64,000 nucleotides of DNA from Climacium dendroides (taxonomy: Eukaryota > Streptophyta > Bryopsida > Hypnales > Climaciaceae). Each line of letters opens with the position of its first letter. Position 1 is the first letter of the stretch. Of this stretch, positions 1 through 12,044 are shown one piece after another. Under the pieces are notes generated by a model that was not told where the DNA came from, made no database searches, and saw only the letters and a list, made by a program, of their open reading frames with translations. Where the stretch lies: contig OX467083.1 of assembly GCA_950106755.1 (NCBI GenBank), forward strand, positions 30,623,029-30,687,028, given 5' to 3'. The position numbers and the translations under genes are program-made.

Positions 1-95
1 TGAAAAATATTGGTCAATGTTTTTCTACTCAAATACCACCATATGCATAATATATTATATGGCTACAAAGGGCTTTGAGGTCCTTCTAGGGTTAA
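1..95 (-). mobile_element. Partial TTAA-flanked element, family A
   Basis: Read on the minus strand, this starts TTAA-CCCTAGAAGGACC and continues into a segment that recurs at 11302 and 25925, including the shared stretch GAAAAACATTGACCAA. The other end lies outside the window. It is one terminus of the small TTAA-flanked family described at 11302-11814. No coding capacity. Confidence 0.7.
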
Positions 96-2549
96 ATGTT
101 GATATTACTACACAAGTTAATTCAATTAGTGTTAAAGGTTGAATTATGGATGAATATGACCTACTTGTGTGGAAATTTGAATGAAATGTAGATGAATTTT
201 GGACAAAGATAGATAATTGGATTAAAAATAGACGGAAATCACAATATTGGAGATATTATGAAAATAACATACATCACACTAATTATATTGATTTTACATG
301 AAATATTTCAAACTACCATATTTGTATGCCTCATAAATTTGCATAATTTCAAATTTAATGCTAGTTAATTTTATTACTACAAAATGCACTCATTGAAATT
401 AATTAATTTGTATTTTTTTATTTTTTTATTTTTTTATTGAAGTGATCAAATATACTAAAATCTAAGCTTCTCCAATGGAGCTTCAAAGCATTGTTTTTTT
501 TACTAAGTAAACGTCTTTGTCTCCATTTGTTTTAATGAATTAATTCTCACAAAAATCATCATCTCCAAGATATTTGCAATGTTTATTTAACCATACTTTT
601 GTGATTCTACCAATCTTGTATTGACATCTAAGAACCATGATATCTATAAAAAAGTAAATATTTTTCCATTCAAACTAAATCAAGACTTCACTATAGAGTT
701 ACAAAACACCTTGGAATATAAGATCTTCAAACATAGCAAATTAACTTAAAGACTTCTTTGTATCTAGAGGCCAGCCAAATTTTTGTATCAAAGACACAAA
801 ATCCTCAATTATGATTGGTCAAATGGTTGAAATTGGTTCCAACCCCTTTACACTCAAGGCCAGTTTATATACGCTCTAGGGTCAAATGGAAGATTGATTA
901 GATTTGCCTTCAATCCAACCCTCAATCTAGTCCTAATTCACCATTCCGGCTCTAGATAGTGTAAAGTGGTGAGGCCGGATTTGGGGGCTAGATTGAGTAT
1001 TCATCACTCTGGCCCCAAGTAGTGTAAAGTGGTGAAGCTGGATTTTAGGGCCAAATTTTGAATTAATGTGTTCTTGGATTTTCTTAATGCTCAATTAAAA
1101 AAATATAAAATACGCACCATTTTCTTTCTCTTTTTATTTTTTTATTTCAAAAAATAGAAAAAAAATATTATTTTTAATTTTTCTTCCTATTTCTTCCATT
1201 TCAAATATAAAAATATACTTTTTAGTTTTTTTTTAACTTTTCCTTTTTATTCCTACTTATTTCAAAATGGAAGTGAGAGTTTTCTTGTTTTTTTTTTTAC
1301 TTTTTCCACTATCTTCTTATTTTTTCTATTTGGAAAAAAGAATCCTCTGACTTCTTTTGAATCTTTTCTTTTTTCTTGACACTAAAATTGGAGTTGACAT
1401 CAAACTAAAGATGTAGCTCTATAATAGTTGTCATTTATTTATATGAGAATTTTAAGAATTTTAAGCAATAAATAATTTTGGTCTTGTCACTATAGTGGGT
1501 TTAAAAATAATGGCACGTCCAAATACATAGTTTGAGAAAATATTTGACTTTTTATCTCTTTTTTATATTTATATTTTAGTTTCATTTTTTTTTAATATGA
1601 AATTTTTTATTATTAAAACTTGAATGAATTTAATAATAAATGTAAGTTAATGAAGTTTTACTATACATGTTATTTCTAGTAGCATAATATTTCCTCATCA
1701 TACTCTTTTTTTCAAATATCTCTCATCAAAATGGTATTAACATACATCATCTCACAAATGTCAAAGTTTGTGGCATAACTTCAACATTGACTTTGCAGAT
1801 TTGTGTTTGTACCAAAAATTTAATTATTAAACATGTAATTTATCAAAATTAGTGCCTATGATATAACATGTAATGTATGACATACTACAAAAATTAATCA
1901 TTAACCCTAAACCAAATAAACATCTCATATTAAAACAATTCTAAAGACTGAATACACACCAAAAACAATTATGAACCCTAAACCAAATAAACATCTTATA
2001 TTAAATTGATATTCTTAGCCCTTGTAATATTCATTTTTTTCTAAAGGGAATTGGTCCAGCCACTACACAAAATAGTGAAATAAGGTTGCCCCTCACTAAT
2101 TTCTTGACATTCTACACTATATAAATATATACTAATACTATGGAAGGATGCAATAATGGAAGAACCATATGTATTCCATGGGTTGGTGCACTAATTCTTG
2201 GCCCAAGTTTAGAGAGTTGCATACACCTGCATGTGGACAAACGGTGAGTCATCAATGAGGTAACTTCTGTACAAAAGGCAACCTAATTGTTAAGCAACCT
2301 GATTTCACTATTTTGTATACTAGGTGCAAAGCAGCCTTGAAAATTTCAGCCCTACACTCTCTTTTTAGGTTTTATTGAATCAACTTGGCTACTTGGGCCC
2401 TGAGGCTTTTACATATGGGAGAATTGACTCCCATCATAATCTTATTCTAATGATGAATAGTTGAGGACAACCTTCAACCCAAAAGCGACTAAAATTTTGT
2501 GGAATCAACCTTAAGAGGAATTGGCTTGACCTCTAAGTGTAAAGCAGCC
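96..2549. other. AT-rich intergenic DNA, no gene seen
   Basis: Very AT-rich with many T and A runs. No reading frame or RNA gene could be recognised. A slightly GC-richer patch at about 840-1060 carries a 16-bp direct repeat (TAGTGTAAAGTGGTGA at 957 and 1020) with partly inverted flanks, probably a transposon remnant. Confidence 0.6.
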
Positions 2550-4149
2550 CTGAGATTTGATCTCTAGGCACATTCCAAGCTGGTTCTAAGGCAAAGAAGG
2601 GGAAAGAAAATTCGGAGAATATTCAGCGGACGTGACTGAATCTACTCCCGGCCGGGTCCCAGATTTTCCATCATACGTGAGAATGTTCCTTAGCATTTCC
2701 AATCGTGTGGCCTTGACAATTCGATCTCCGCCTTGCATGTTCCAGGCGCGCAAACTTGTCTGAATTGTTGGAGGTATTAGAGGCATTGATGGCGGAGTTG
2801 CAGAAGTTGTTTATGCATTTCGGCAGACTATAGTTTGAAGCGTGGCAAGGCCATGGACATGATGTCAACTGCAGAGATCGAGTCCTCCGCCATTCATATC
2901 TAGCTTCCAGGAATAATTGCTAGCAGGAGGACCTTCGATGTACGTACTTTGAACTTCACTGCGTTTTTAACTTTCAAGCACTGAAGTTAAGTTAGCAGCA
3001 GCTCTGAAGCTGAAGAGGAAGGGGGTGGTTGTCGAAAGTTCGGTCACGAACTCTTTTTTAAGACTTTTTGGAAGAGACGAGCCCTCAGAAGTTGGACCTC
3101 AACCGAGTAATAAATGGGAATGAATGCACTAGTAAGCTTCGTTCCAGAAGGTGCTTTCCGTCACATGAAGCAATTGCAATTGCCAATATAATGGTCAACC
3201 TGTTCTTTTTCATGCTTTGGCGTGCATGGCAGCTGATGCAGGAGTTTGTAGCCTCTCGTTCAAAAGTACCGTGAGATACAGCCACTCTTTTTGGGGTTAA
3301 ATATCATCAGGTTTTGACAATTCTTGGGCTCTAGTGACGGCGAGGCTCAAACGTGTAACTACTGAGTCAAATTTTCAACGAAATTTTTTGTTACGAATTA
3401 CCGGAGTTAGTTCGATCGTAGAGTCAACCCAATTCTTGCCTGGAGTCACTGAACCCACATCAAACGGAAATGAACGGCTGGCTGATGAGACACGTCCTGC
3501 ACTGCGATCTCAATTGACTCCAATTCCCATCATGCTTGCCCCCAAAAGAAAAAACTAAACAGCCAGGGCAAGATCTCCATCAGACGGCCGGACGGAGGTC
3601 TTCTCAAGCTTTGTTGTGACGATGTTTTCAACAGAATGAATATTTTAAACTTCAGCGACAGAGTCAATTGAGACCCACCAAGGTGGGGTTGTCAATTGAC
3701 GGAGGTTGTTGAATGTTACGACGGAAGACCATGATCCATGTATGTACACACAATTGCACTTTCTCATCCCTGCAACTGCAACTGAATGTTTAGACAGACT
3801 GACTGATACAGTGAATCTTATAACACGCCAGGCGGCACATTCTTCCTGCTTCCTTGGAAATTCTCCGTCGCTGATGGGGCGAAGTCACGCGCATTAATAA
3901 GTTAAGTTTTATACTGTCAGTACCTTAGAATCCAAGCTTCAGTTGCAGACTTCAGTTGCAGTGTGGTCCTCACTCCTCGCCATTTGAGTGGTGACTAGCT
4001 AGGGCTCACCGTTTGAGTCTTCCACCTTTAGTTTGTGAAAGGTGCCACATGGATCTTGACGTTCCTTGTTGCCGCTACAGCCTATACTATGCTCCTGTTC
4101 ACACCGCACTACAGTAGGATAAGCTTCGAGATTTGGGCCCACCGCATGG
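2550..4149. other. GC-richer single-copy-like island without assignable gene
   Basis: This stretch has balanced composition like the genic islands, and I do not see it repeated elsewhere in the window. Short frames are open on both strands (for example the plus frame ending at about 2830 with LSELLEVLEALMAELQKLF, and 3334-3558), but none resembles a family I know and none chains through splice sites. It may be the promoter or terminal exon of a gene, a non-coding transcript, or an old pseudogene. Confidence 0.4.
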
Positions 4150-6400
4150 TGAGGTAGCAGCACCCGTCACCGTCACCTCTAAAATCTTGGAATTTTGGGA
4201 AGTGAATAGATGCGATTACAAGGATGTACTACATCTGAATACCAGACCTTGGTGTTGGTATTAAGTTCATTTATGGGGGATTTCATTAAAATGGCGATAT
4301 TCTACATGCCATTTATGCGAGTCAAGACCACATATGATAGCATGTCAACCTCATAGATGTGCCAATTCTATCCCCAACAAGTTTAAATTGCAACACAAGT
4401 CCTATGTTTCTTCACTCCGTGCCATCATTCTATGAATTTCTTCCATTTTGTAGTCCTCCTTTGTGCCGTTTTCACAGAATAATCGTCATTTTAATAAAAT
4501 TCCCCATATTTGCATTTATAGTCAACTCTTTATTAACCCTAGCTAAAGGTTTTTGAATATATTTTCAGTGGAAACACTCCAAAATTGCCATTACGAGTAC
4601 AAATACCAAATTTTAGAAAAAAACAAACAAACATTATTAGACACATGTAACCATAGGATCCTATAGTATGTTAGTTTGAGAAGACGTGAAAAAATTCAGA
4701 AATTTTTACCGTGAAGATTGCAAGATAATAGAGTTTGAGGTGACGAAAATCCTTTGAGGGGCCTTCTGAAAAAACGGGTAGCTACACCTCACAAGGTCAT
4801 ATTCATATGAAAAAATGTCCAAAATAGTGGTTCTTTTTTAGATTCATTCTTCAAGGCGAGTTGGCTACATGCTTGAAAAAAAATCAAAATGATCATTTGG
4901 AATTGTACAATATGAAGGGAAAAAATAGTAAGTAGAAAGAAGTAGAGAATGATTCAAAAGACTGAATTGTTAACAATTTAGTTATGGAATTGAAAAATGC
5001 CAATTCTAATGGTTGTAATGTTGTACTTCCTCTGTCCCCAAATGATCTTCTTATTGGCCTTAACTTTTGTACCAAAATGATCTTCATGTTGCACTTTGTA
5101 TCATTGGGAAATGGTCAAATTTGCTTTTCAATTGCTATTTGGGTTTAATAAAGCAACTCCAAGTAGTAGTTCTTCCTCAATCCATGCAATCATCAATCAA
5201 AAGGCAAATGAAATGACAAAAGATGGCCTTATTCGTTAAAATGAGACAATTTGCACATTTTGAGACTACAACCCTAAAACAGTTATAGTGATTTATCCTC
5301 GAGTTGAGGATAAGATGAGCTTGCAACCTTTGGGAAATCAAAGGTTTTTATATATATTAATACATTGAAATCTCAACTTACCAAATAGTCTTCAAATTGA
5401 ACAATTATTATGATTTATCTTCGAGTCGAGGATAAAAATGAGACTACCAAAAGTCTCAATATAATGAATATGGCCTTAAAGGAGTCAATCCACATTGTTC
5501 ATTATCATTTTTTGCATCTCTTTGAATATTGCTCAATTGAAGAAGATGATGCTCTAGGAGACGAAACAAAGAGCCACATGTGGATTTGAACATATACTAA
5601 TGCCTAGAAAATGATAACCTCAGCAATTAATTGACCAATGGTACTCTTTGAAAATATCCCAAATAATCTACTTTTTTAATATTCCAAAACTACATTTTGA
5701 AAAGGGCTCCGAAACTCAAAGTTTCTAGAATGCTAGGAATGCACCAAACTCTACTACTTGTAGCACAATATTGGTTTTTTAAATGTTATTTTTAGCCTTA
5801 ATCCAAAACATTTTGTCCAATAGGAAGATCATTTTGAGATAGAGATAATATTAAACAATCTACACCTAATATTTATATTTTTTCCAAAATATGTAAAATT
5901 AAATTAAAATAAAAGATTTCAAAGTTTATCTTAGAGTAGAGATTCTATAACTACCCTTAAATTACCTGCAAACTAAAACTCTTCATAACTTTCATCTCAT
6001 AAATCAAAATGGAATGATTCAAAGCTTTTCACATATATTTAAATTTAGAGAACCAATTTCAAATTTTTATTTTAAAAAAAAAAGATTCTTAAAGAAACTT
6101 TTTTGGCCTAGATTGCCCACTAAGTAATGAAAACTATGTTTTGTGAAAATTTCAAAGAATAAAAGTTAAAAATTTCATTTGTAATGAGATGCCCAAAATC
6201 GCTATGTTGCTAAAAACACAATTTAGGGCTCTAGGGATTTATAATTCACACCTTATACTCATAGTGTCCAAATAATACATTTGAAATTACACATGAATTA
6301 TTTTTCTCTTGCTAGTAGGGTCCAATAATTTGTTGAATGTATTTTAGTAAACATCATGTTCAAAACCCTTAAATTTATAGTTATAGGTGCTACTACCTTA
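4150..6400. mobile_element. Long inverted-terminal-repeat element, family D, with nested MITE
   Basis: The left end reads GAGGTAGCAGCACCC. The right end, reverse-complemented, reads TAAGGTAGTAGCACCTATAA. The same termini bound a 323-bp copy at 54822-55144, where the left and right ends of this element are joined with the middle missing. The interior (about 4560-5025 and 5850-6080) also matches 20540-21185. Without the inserted MITE at 5026-5848 the element is about 1.4 kb. No transposase frame is recognisable and no clear target duplication was found, so the superfamily is unknown. Confidence 0.6.
5026..5848. mobile_element. Stowaway-like (Tc1/mariner-type) MITE
   Basis: It is bounded by TA on both sides (5024-5025 and 5849-5850). 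Its ends are inverted copies: left CTTCCTCTGTCCCC followed by AATGATCTTCTTATTGG, right (reverse complement) TTATCTCTATCTC followed by AAAATGATCTTCCTATTGG. The CTyCCTCyGTCCC-like terminus and TA target are typical of Stowaway MITEs. The related repeat at 20540-21185 lacks it and has a single TA at 20984-20985, which acts as an empty site. At about 820 bp it is long for a MITE. It has no coding capacity. Confidence 0.75.
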
Positions 6401-9400
6401 AGGTGGGCATACCCAAATGTGCCACTAATCCTAATAGAGTGACCACCATCTTCATCCTATGTACATCTCCAAAATCAGTTATTCTCCTTTGTAGAAGAAA
6501 TAAATAGAACCAAACTTTATTCCTTCATAACTTTTGCATATAGTATCAAAATGTCACCTTCTTTAGTGCATTAGAACCTCTTTTTACTTGCCCAAAAGAA
6601 AATATGAAAATTGGACCAATTTAATAATAGTAAATAGGTGCAATAGAAAAAAGTGGTTATTTGGAGAGTACCCACATACCTTAATGTAAACCAAGGCAAC
6701 TTCGTACTATATCCCAAGTTCCAAGTCTTAAGTCTTAACTCTCAAAGTCCTAGTTCAAAGTCAAATTCAACTTTCTTGAGATGTAAAAGGTGAATAAAAA
6801 AATATTAGATGTGGGACTTGAGACTTCATAGTGTGAAGACCAAAGTTCCAATTGTAAGTCCCAAGTCCTATATCCATTGTCCTCACCATTGTCAAGTCCC
6901 ACACTTGTACCAACTACTTCATTCACTCCATTTTTTGAAATTTTTGTGAAGATTAAAGTTGTTGTGATTTTTTCTCCAAAATATAACTTAATCTTTGAAT
7001 CTCGCTCATGGCAACTTAGTGGATGTAGTTTTGTCCAAAGTAAGTAATGGATTGGATAGAAAAGTAACAATTTTCAAATAATGCATGTTGTTTTATGTTA
7101 AATTTTACAACTGAAAAAGTCATTAAATTACGTAAATGAAGTGTAATTATGGTTGTAAGGTTGATTTTGAGCAGTTGGCAAACGGGCTCCTTTAATTTAC
7201 TTAATCTATTTAAATTTAAAATTTGGATGATAATTTTCATTGTGCTTCTATTTTTGAAGATGATTTTTTTTTTGGGGGGGGGGATACAAAAATAAAAGAT
7301 GAATACTTGTATTCTTTAACATTGGAGGATATGACACATTCTTGATCCTTCTTTAAAAACTAAAATTAAAATTAAAAAAATCCTTGACTATAAGTCCAAT
7401 TTGTTTGACATAGCCAATACACTATACCATAGTTACAAATTCATAACATATAAGGTGAAAACATCCAAATCTATATCCATTTGTGACAAGTAAACTTTTA
7501 TTGAAAGTGCCCCTTAAAGTGCTATTAGATTATTCCCATACTAAAATACAATTGGTTGACTATTGAATGATTATCTAAATAATTTAGATTTGGTTTTATG
7601 ACCAAGCTATATGATGGTTTTAGTGGCTTAGAAAGCTCCACTTTAAAAATTCATAATGATTATATGTCTTATCCAAAATTCTAATTTATCTTTAAAAATC
7701 CATGATTTTCAATTGTTAATACTACAAAAATGTTTTCTTCATGATGAAGATGCCATCAACTATGCTAAATCGTTTATTTTGACACTTTTGGGTGTTTTTG
7801 CCTTAGTTCTTCACAATAAGAAATAGTCAAGACCATGGAGTCAATATTCAATGTAATTACAGTCATCCAAAAAATAAATATCAAACCATCTCTAATGAAC
7901 AATGCTCTTTAGATTGAGTATAATGCTTGTAATTTTTCCACTTAATATTTTCAAATTTTTGAAGTGATGGAACGCCAAGGGCTAAGAGTTTTTTTCAAAT
8001 CTAATTTACATCCAAGACTTTAGAACGATGCCTCCATCCTTACCTTGGTTCATAGTGAGACACCAAATCCGTCTCACAAAGTGGGCTATGCAAGGCAAAA
8101 CAAAAGAATTTTACTCCGGGAACCAATAATTTTTTTATTTTTCACACATGATAAAATTTGCAAACTATGAATTCATATTGATTGGCAATCAAAGACCCCA
8201 AATTAGCTAGGCAAGATGAAGAACACATAATTAACATGGCTCAAAATAGGATTTCTTTTACACGGATTAGTTAGCATCCACCTTGCATGCTCCACTTTGA
8301 GGGATACATTTGAGGTTGAGGCACACCAGTAGCTGATCATTTAAGTAGATCATTTTTGAGCAAATCGTGCGCAATATGAGGTGGTGGAAATTTTTCCCAT
8401 GAGCCCAAAAGTACACTTCACCAGTAGCCAATGTTTAGAGCCTTTCAATTCCAATCATTCAAGAACTACAGACTTTCCTGCTCACTACTTTGGGACATGT
8501 GTCATAACCTTATTAGTCCCAACTTTGTGAAAGACCAAAAAAACACATTCCAAGCTTTGGTTGAAAATCTGTTCCAGCCTTGGTTGGAAATGACTGCACC
8601 AGTTGGGGACTAAGTGGGCGTGGTTGACAACTGGTACCTCAACCTCTGCCTTAGGTTTATTTCAAAATATTTGCAATATTATTTTTGTGTTCAGTAGGCC
8701 CTTGTGGTTACTTGCAAGGGAATTTGTGTTGTTTTCAAAAAGTGAATTTAAATATATTAAATCTACATCATACACGAGGAGACTGGGATCAAAAGGAACA
8801 TTGAATATCAAAACTGCATTCCATGTAAGTTAATGGCCTAACTTACATCTTCAATAATGTAAGGTAACAGGTTCTAAAACCACCCACATCCTCAAAATGT
8901 ATATTATGCATACATGTTGCTTTCTCATAGCTTTTAACAATGTACAAAATGTGTACATTTTAGGAGGTGGGTGATTTTAGAGTCCTATGCCATTTCAACT
9001 TCAAAATTTTATAACTAATTCCACAAAGCTTTAAAAAATATGAAACGACTTGGGTTAGATGCCAATTCCACTTGTCTCTGAAGGAAAATTTACCAAAAAT
9101 GATTTCAAGAAGCTTCTCATCCCCAAAATTTGGTTTCAGCTCTTAGGTGGGCAATTTCTGGACTTGTTACTTTAGTCGCAAAATTTGATTTGTCGACTCT
9201 ATATTTTCTTAGAATGCATTTTTCAACACACTATGAATAAGTTATGATTTTTAAAAATCTTGAAAATAGGTGTATCCAAAATCAGCACTAGGCACTTATG
9301 AATAGAGGCTATTCATGTGACGTAAGAATTTGTAGGGGTTGGTATTAGAAAGAAGTCACACTTAGGTCTATTTTGTCCACTACAACTAAACCATAGTTAA

Positions 9401-11301
9401 GCACCATGGACATGAGAGCAAAAATGATGAATATTTGAGAATTGACAAATGCTTATGAAGCAAAATGTATGTCATTGCGTAACTTAAATGGCACAAGAAA
9501 ATAGCTAGGGATTTTCAAAAGTAAAGGTTTAAAGAAGCTAGATAGAGTTTCACTTCTAATGAAGATGTATAAACTACAGTGTCTCTTATAAGTTATCATA
9601 CCCTTCAAAAATTGCCATATATAAATATATATATATATATGAAATTAGATTTTTCAACAAATTTTAAAAATGTTTTAGGTACAAGTAACACGTTTGTATT
9701 AAGTAATTTTTCAAAAATTTGCCGTAAATAATTAAGAAATTAGATTATTTTTCAACAAATTTTAGAAATGTTTTAGGTACAAATAATACACTTGTATTAA
9801 ATAATTTTTTAAAATACTTAAATAAAATTTAGACATCTTTTAAATTCAATTCAATTCAAATTTGTTAGTGAATTTTTTTAATACAAGTTATTTCTTTCAA
9901 GATTCTTCAATACATAGAATGAAAATCCTTTTGGGATATTTTTTGTAAGAATTTCATAAACTAAGTTTAAAACTTTATTGATTGATATTTGACCCTAAAT
10001 AGTTGTGTTTTTAATGATTTACTCCAAAAAATCATGGAAAAAATATATAAATATTTTATACATTTTTCAAAATTTTCATATTTTTTTGTATATTTGGGTA
10101 GTAAATTATTAAAAAAATATAAATGTTTGGACTCATATTTTATTCAATGATATCTCACCCAATAAAATTTTAAAATATATAGAATTCTTACCAAAAAATT
10201 CCATCAAAAAATTCATGCCACTTACTAAAAAAGCTTGAAATAATTGATGTTTTATTTAAAGTTTTTGTATTAGTAATTTTGATTAAAATTTTAAAATTAG
10301 AACTATTTTTAAAATATTTTTATGCTACTTGTACCACAACATGTCCAAATTTTTGTTAAAAATCTTTAATTCCTAAATTAGTTGATATTTTTGTAAGTGT
10401 ACAAAATATTTTGAAAGTTCTTGTATGTGTCATTTATCTAATTCCTAGGAGTTCCACATGGAATATTAGATGAATACACTTTTCATGTATGCCAACCAAT
10501 TCATTATGGTTGGAGTTACTCATTTTCTCGGTTGAAAGCAACAATAAATGTAATCTAATTGGTGATTGAAAAATCCATGTCCTCCAAACAAAAAAAAATA
10601 TCCTTAAAGTATTAAGCATTTTCCTAGTAAGAAGTTTAGTTGAAATAAACTTTATCAAAAATTCTACCATCTATGAATAGAGGCCCATTTATCCAAATCA
10701 ATCCCCAATGATACCATATTGATCTCCTTCCACCTCTTACCATTTTGGAGATTTTGTTTGCAGTTTGTTTTCTATTCAAAAGTAAGGGTCCATATTTTGG
10801 AGGGGTTGATTTTTAGTGTTTGTTAGCTTATTTCTTTAAAGACCACAAATTTTCCAAAATTTTCCAAAAATGTGAAGTATTATATGGTACAACTCAAAAG
10901 AATAATTATTTTACTAATGATTTTTTTAAAAAAGTAGTAAGCTACAACTTGTAGATAATATCTTCTTGGTTGGATTTATTGTTGCCTTCGCCAATATTTA
11001 TCAATGTAATTTTTAACCCAAAATTAAAAAATTCTTTTTGATATTGATTGTGAATTGAATATTAGTGGATCACATAACTATTTTCCTTTGAAAATATTAA
11101 AATTGTTTTTCCATGCAATGCTCTAAAAAATACATATTAAAAAAATTAAGAATCTAGTGAATACTAGTGAATCACATGGATTGAATAATATTGATTCACA
11201 CATCTCTTTTCCTTTTGAAAGCATATTGTTTATCTATACAATGCTCAAAAATACATGCTAACAGAATCAAGAATCCAATATACCAAATATGCAAAGTCAT
11301 T
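6401..11301. other. AT-rich intergenic DNA with repeat fragments
   Basis: No gene recognised. A run of T followed by a run of G lies at about 7265-7285 and an (AT)n tract at about 9620-9640. The segment at about 8440-8640 is a diverged direct repeat of about 14480-14780; both contain a 'catgtgt...agtccc' core and repeated 'ccttggttgg' words. Short open frames here look like chance. Confidence 0.55.
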
Positions 11302-11459
11302 TTAACCCTTGAAAGGCTTGAAAGCTTTGCAGAGGTATAATATATTATAAATTTGGTAATATTTGATTAGAAAAACATTGACCAAACACTTTTCAATACA
11401 AAGTAAATAAAAGATTGTAATAGTTTATAAATAACAATGTATCACAAATCATATACTAA

Positions 11460-11709
11460 CCCTTAAACATTGAAGTAGACATTTTGCTTCTGATGGATGA
11501 CAAAAGATCTCTCTATGTAGGATAGAAGTGCAACTATTCATCTTTGGAATTATACAAAAAAAAGGGGAGGTCTTCTGTAATAACATTGAGTACTTCATGA
11601 TGCAAGCTGCCTTGTCTTGCAACGAGTGTTATTACAACTTTTTAAGTCAATGCTTCACATGGTCATAAAAATTGATAATTTCCAAAGTCACCCCATCGTC
11701 CTTTAAAGG
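11460..11709. mobile_element. Family B TTAA-type element nested in family A
   Basis: It begins CCCTTAAAC and ends GTCCTTTAAAGG, flanked by CTAA on the left and TGAA on the right, i.e. a degraded TTAA duplication inside the family A host. The inner segment carries the family B signature 'agaagtgcaactattcatc' also seen in the 25-kb and 54-kb copies. Confidence 0.6.
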
Positions 11710-11782
11710 TGAAACCACAATTGAAGAATTGTAAGGCTCCGTCCTTTAAAGGTGAAACCATAATTGAAGAATTGTAAGGCTA
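11697..11782. repeat. Tandem duplication, 43-bp unit x2
   Basis: Two adjacent near-identical 43-bp units begin at 11697 and 11740, each starting CGTCCTTTAAAGGTGAAACC. The duplication spans the right boundary of the nested family B element, so it copied the junction itself. Confidence 0.85.
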
Positions 11783-11958
11783 CATATGGATCGTATGGGC
11801 CTTTCTAGGGTTAATAATAGGAACCATATTCAAATGCATGTTTAGATGCACATATGGACTCCCTTTTGGCAAAGAGTGGGGGTGACTTGACATGGGCAAC
11901 TGGTCGGTGGAATACGTGAAGTGTGATTTTTTCACGTTCAAAGTATGTACCCCAATAA

Positions 11959-12044
11959 ATTGGAATGCTGAACATTGTGAGTGCTATTCATGGATCCACA
12001 CATTGGAATGCTGAACATTGTGAGTGCTATTCATGGATCCACAC
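11959..12044. repeat. Tandem duplication, 43-bp unit x2
   Basis: Two identical 43-bp units start at 11959 and 12002 (ATTGGAATGCTGAACATTGT...). The period equals that of the unrelated duplication at 11697-11782. Confidence 0.9.

Larger units (their letters stand above)
11302..11814 (+). mobile_element. TTAA-flanked element, family A, containing a nested family B copy
   Basis: The left end is TTAA-CCCTTGAAAGGC and the right end is GCCTTTCTAGGG-TTAA, so the termini are 12-bp imperfect inverted repeats next to TTAA. The outer parts match 25925-26156 along their length. In the middle a family B element (11460-11709) interrupts the point where the 25.9-kb copy reads ...TAAACCACAATTG. CCC-type termini and a TTAA target are the hallmarks of the piggyBac superfamily; assignment to it is inference because no transposase is present. 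Confidence 0.65.
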
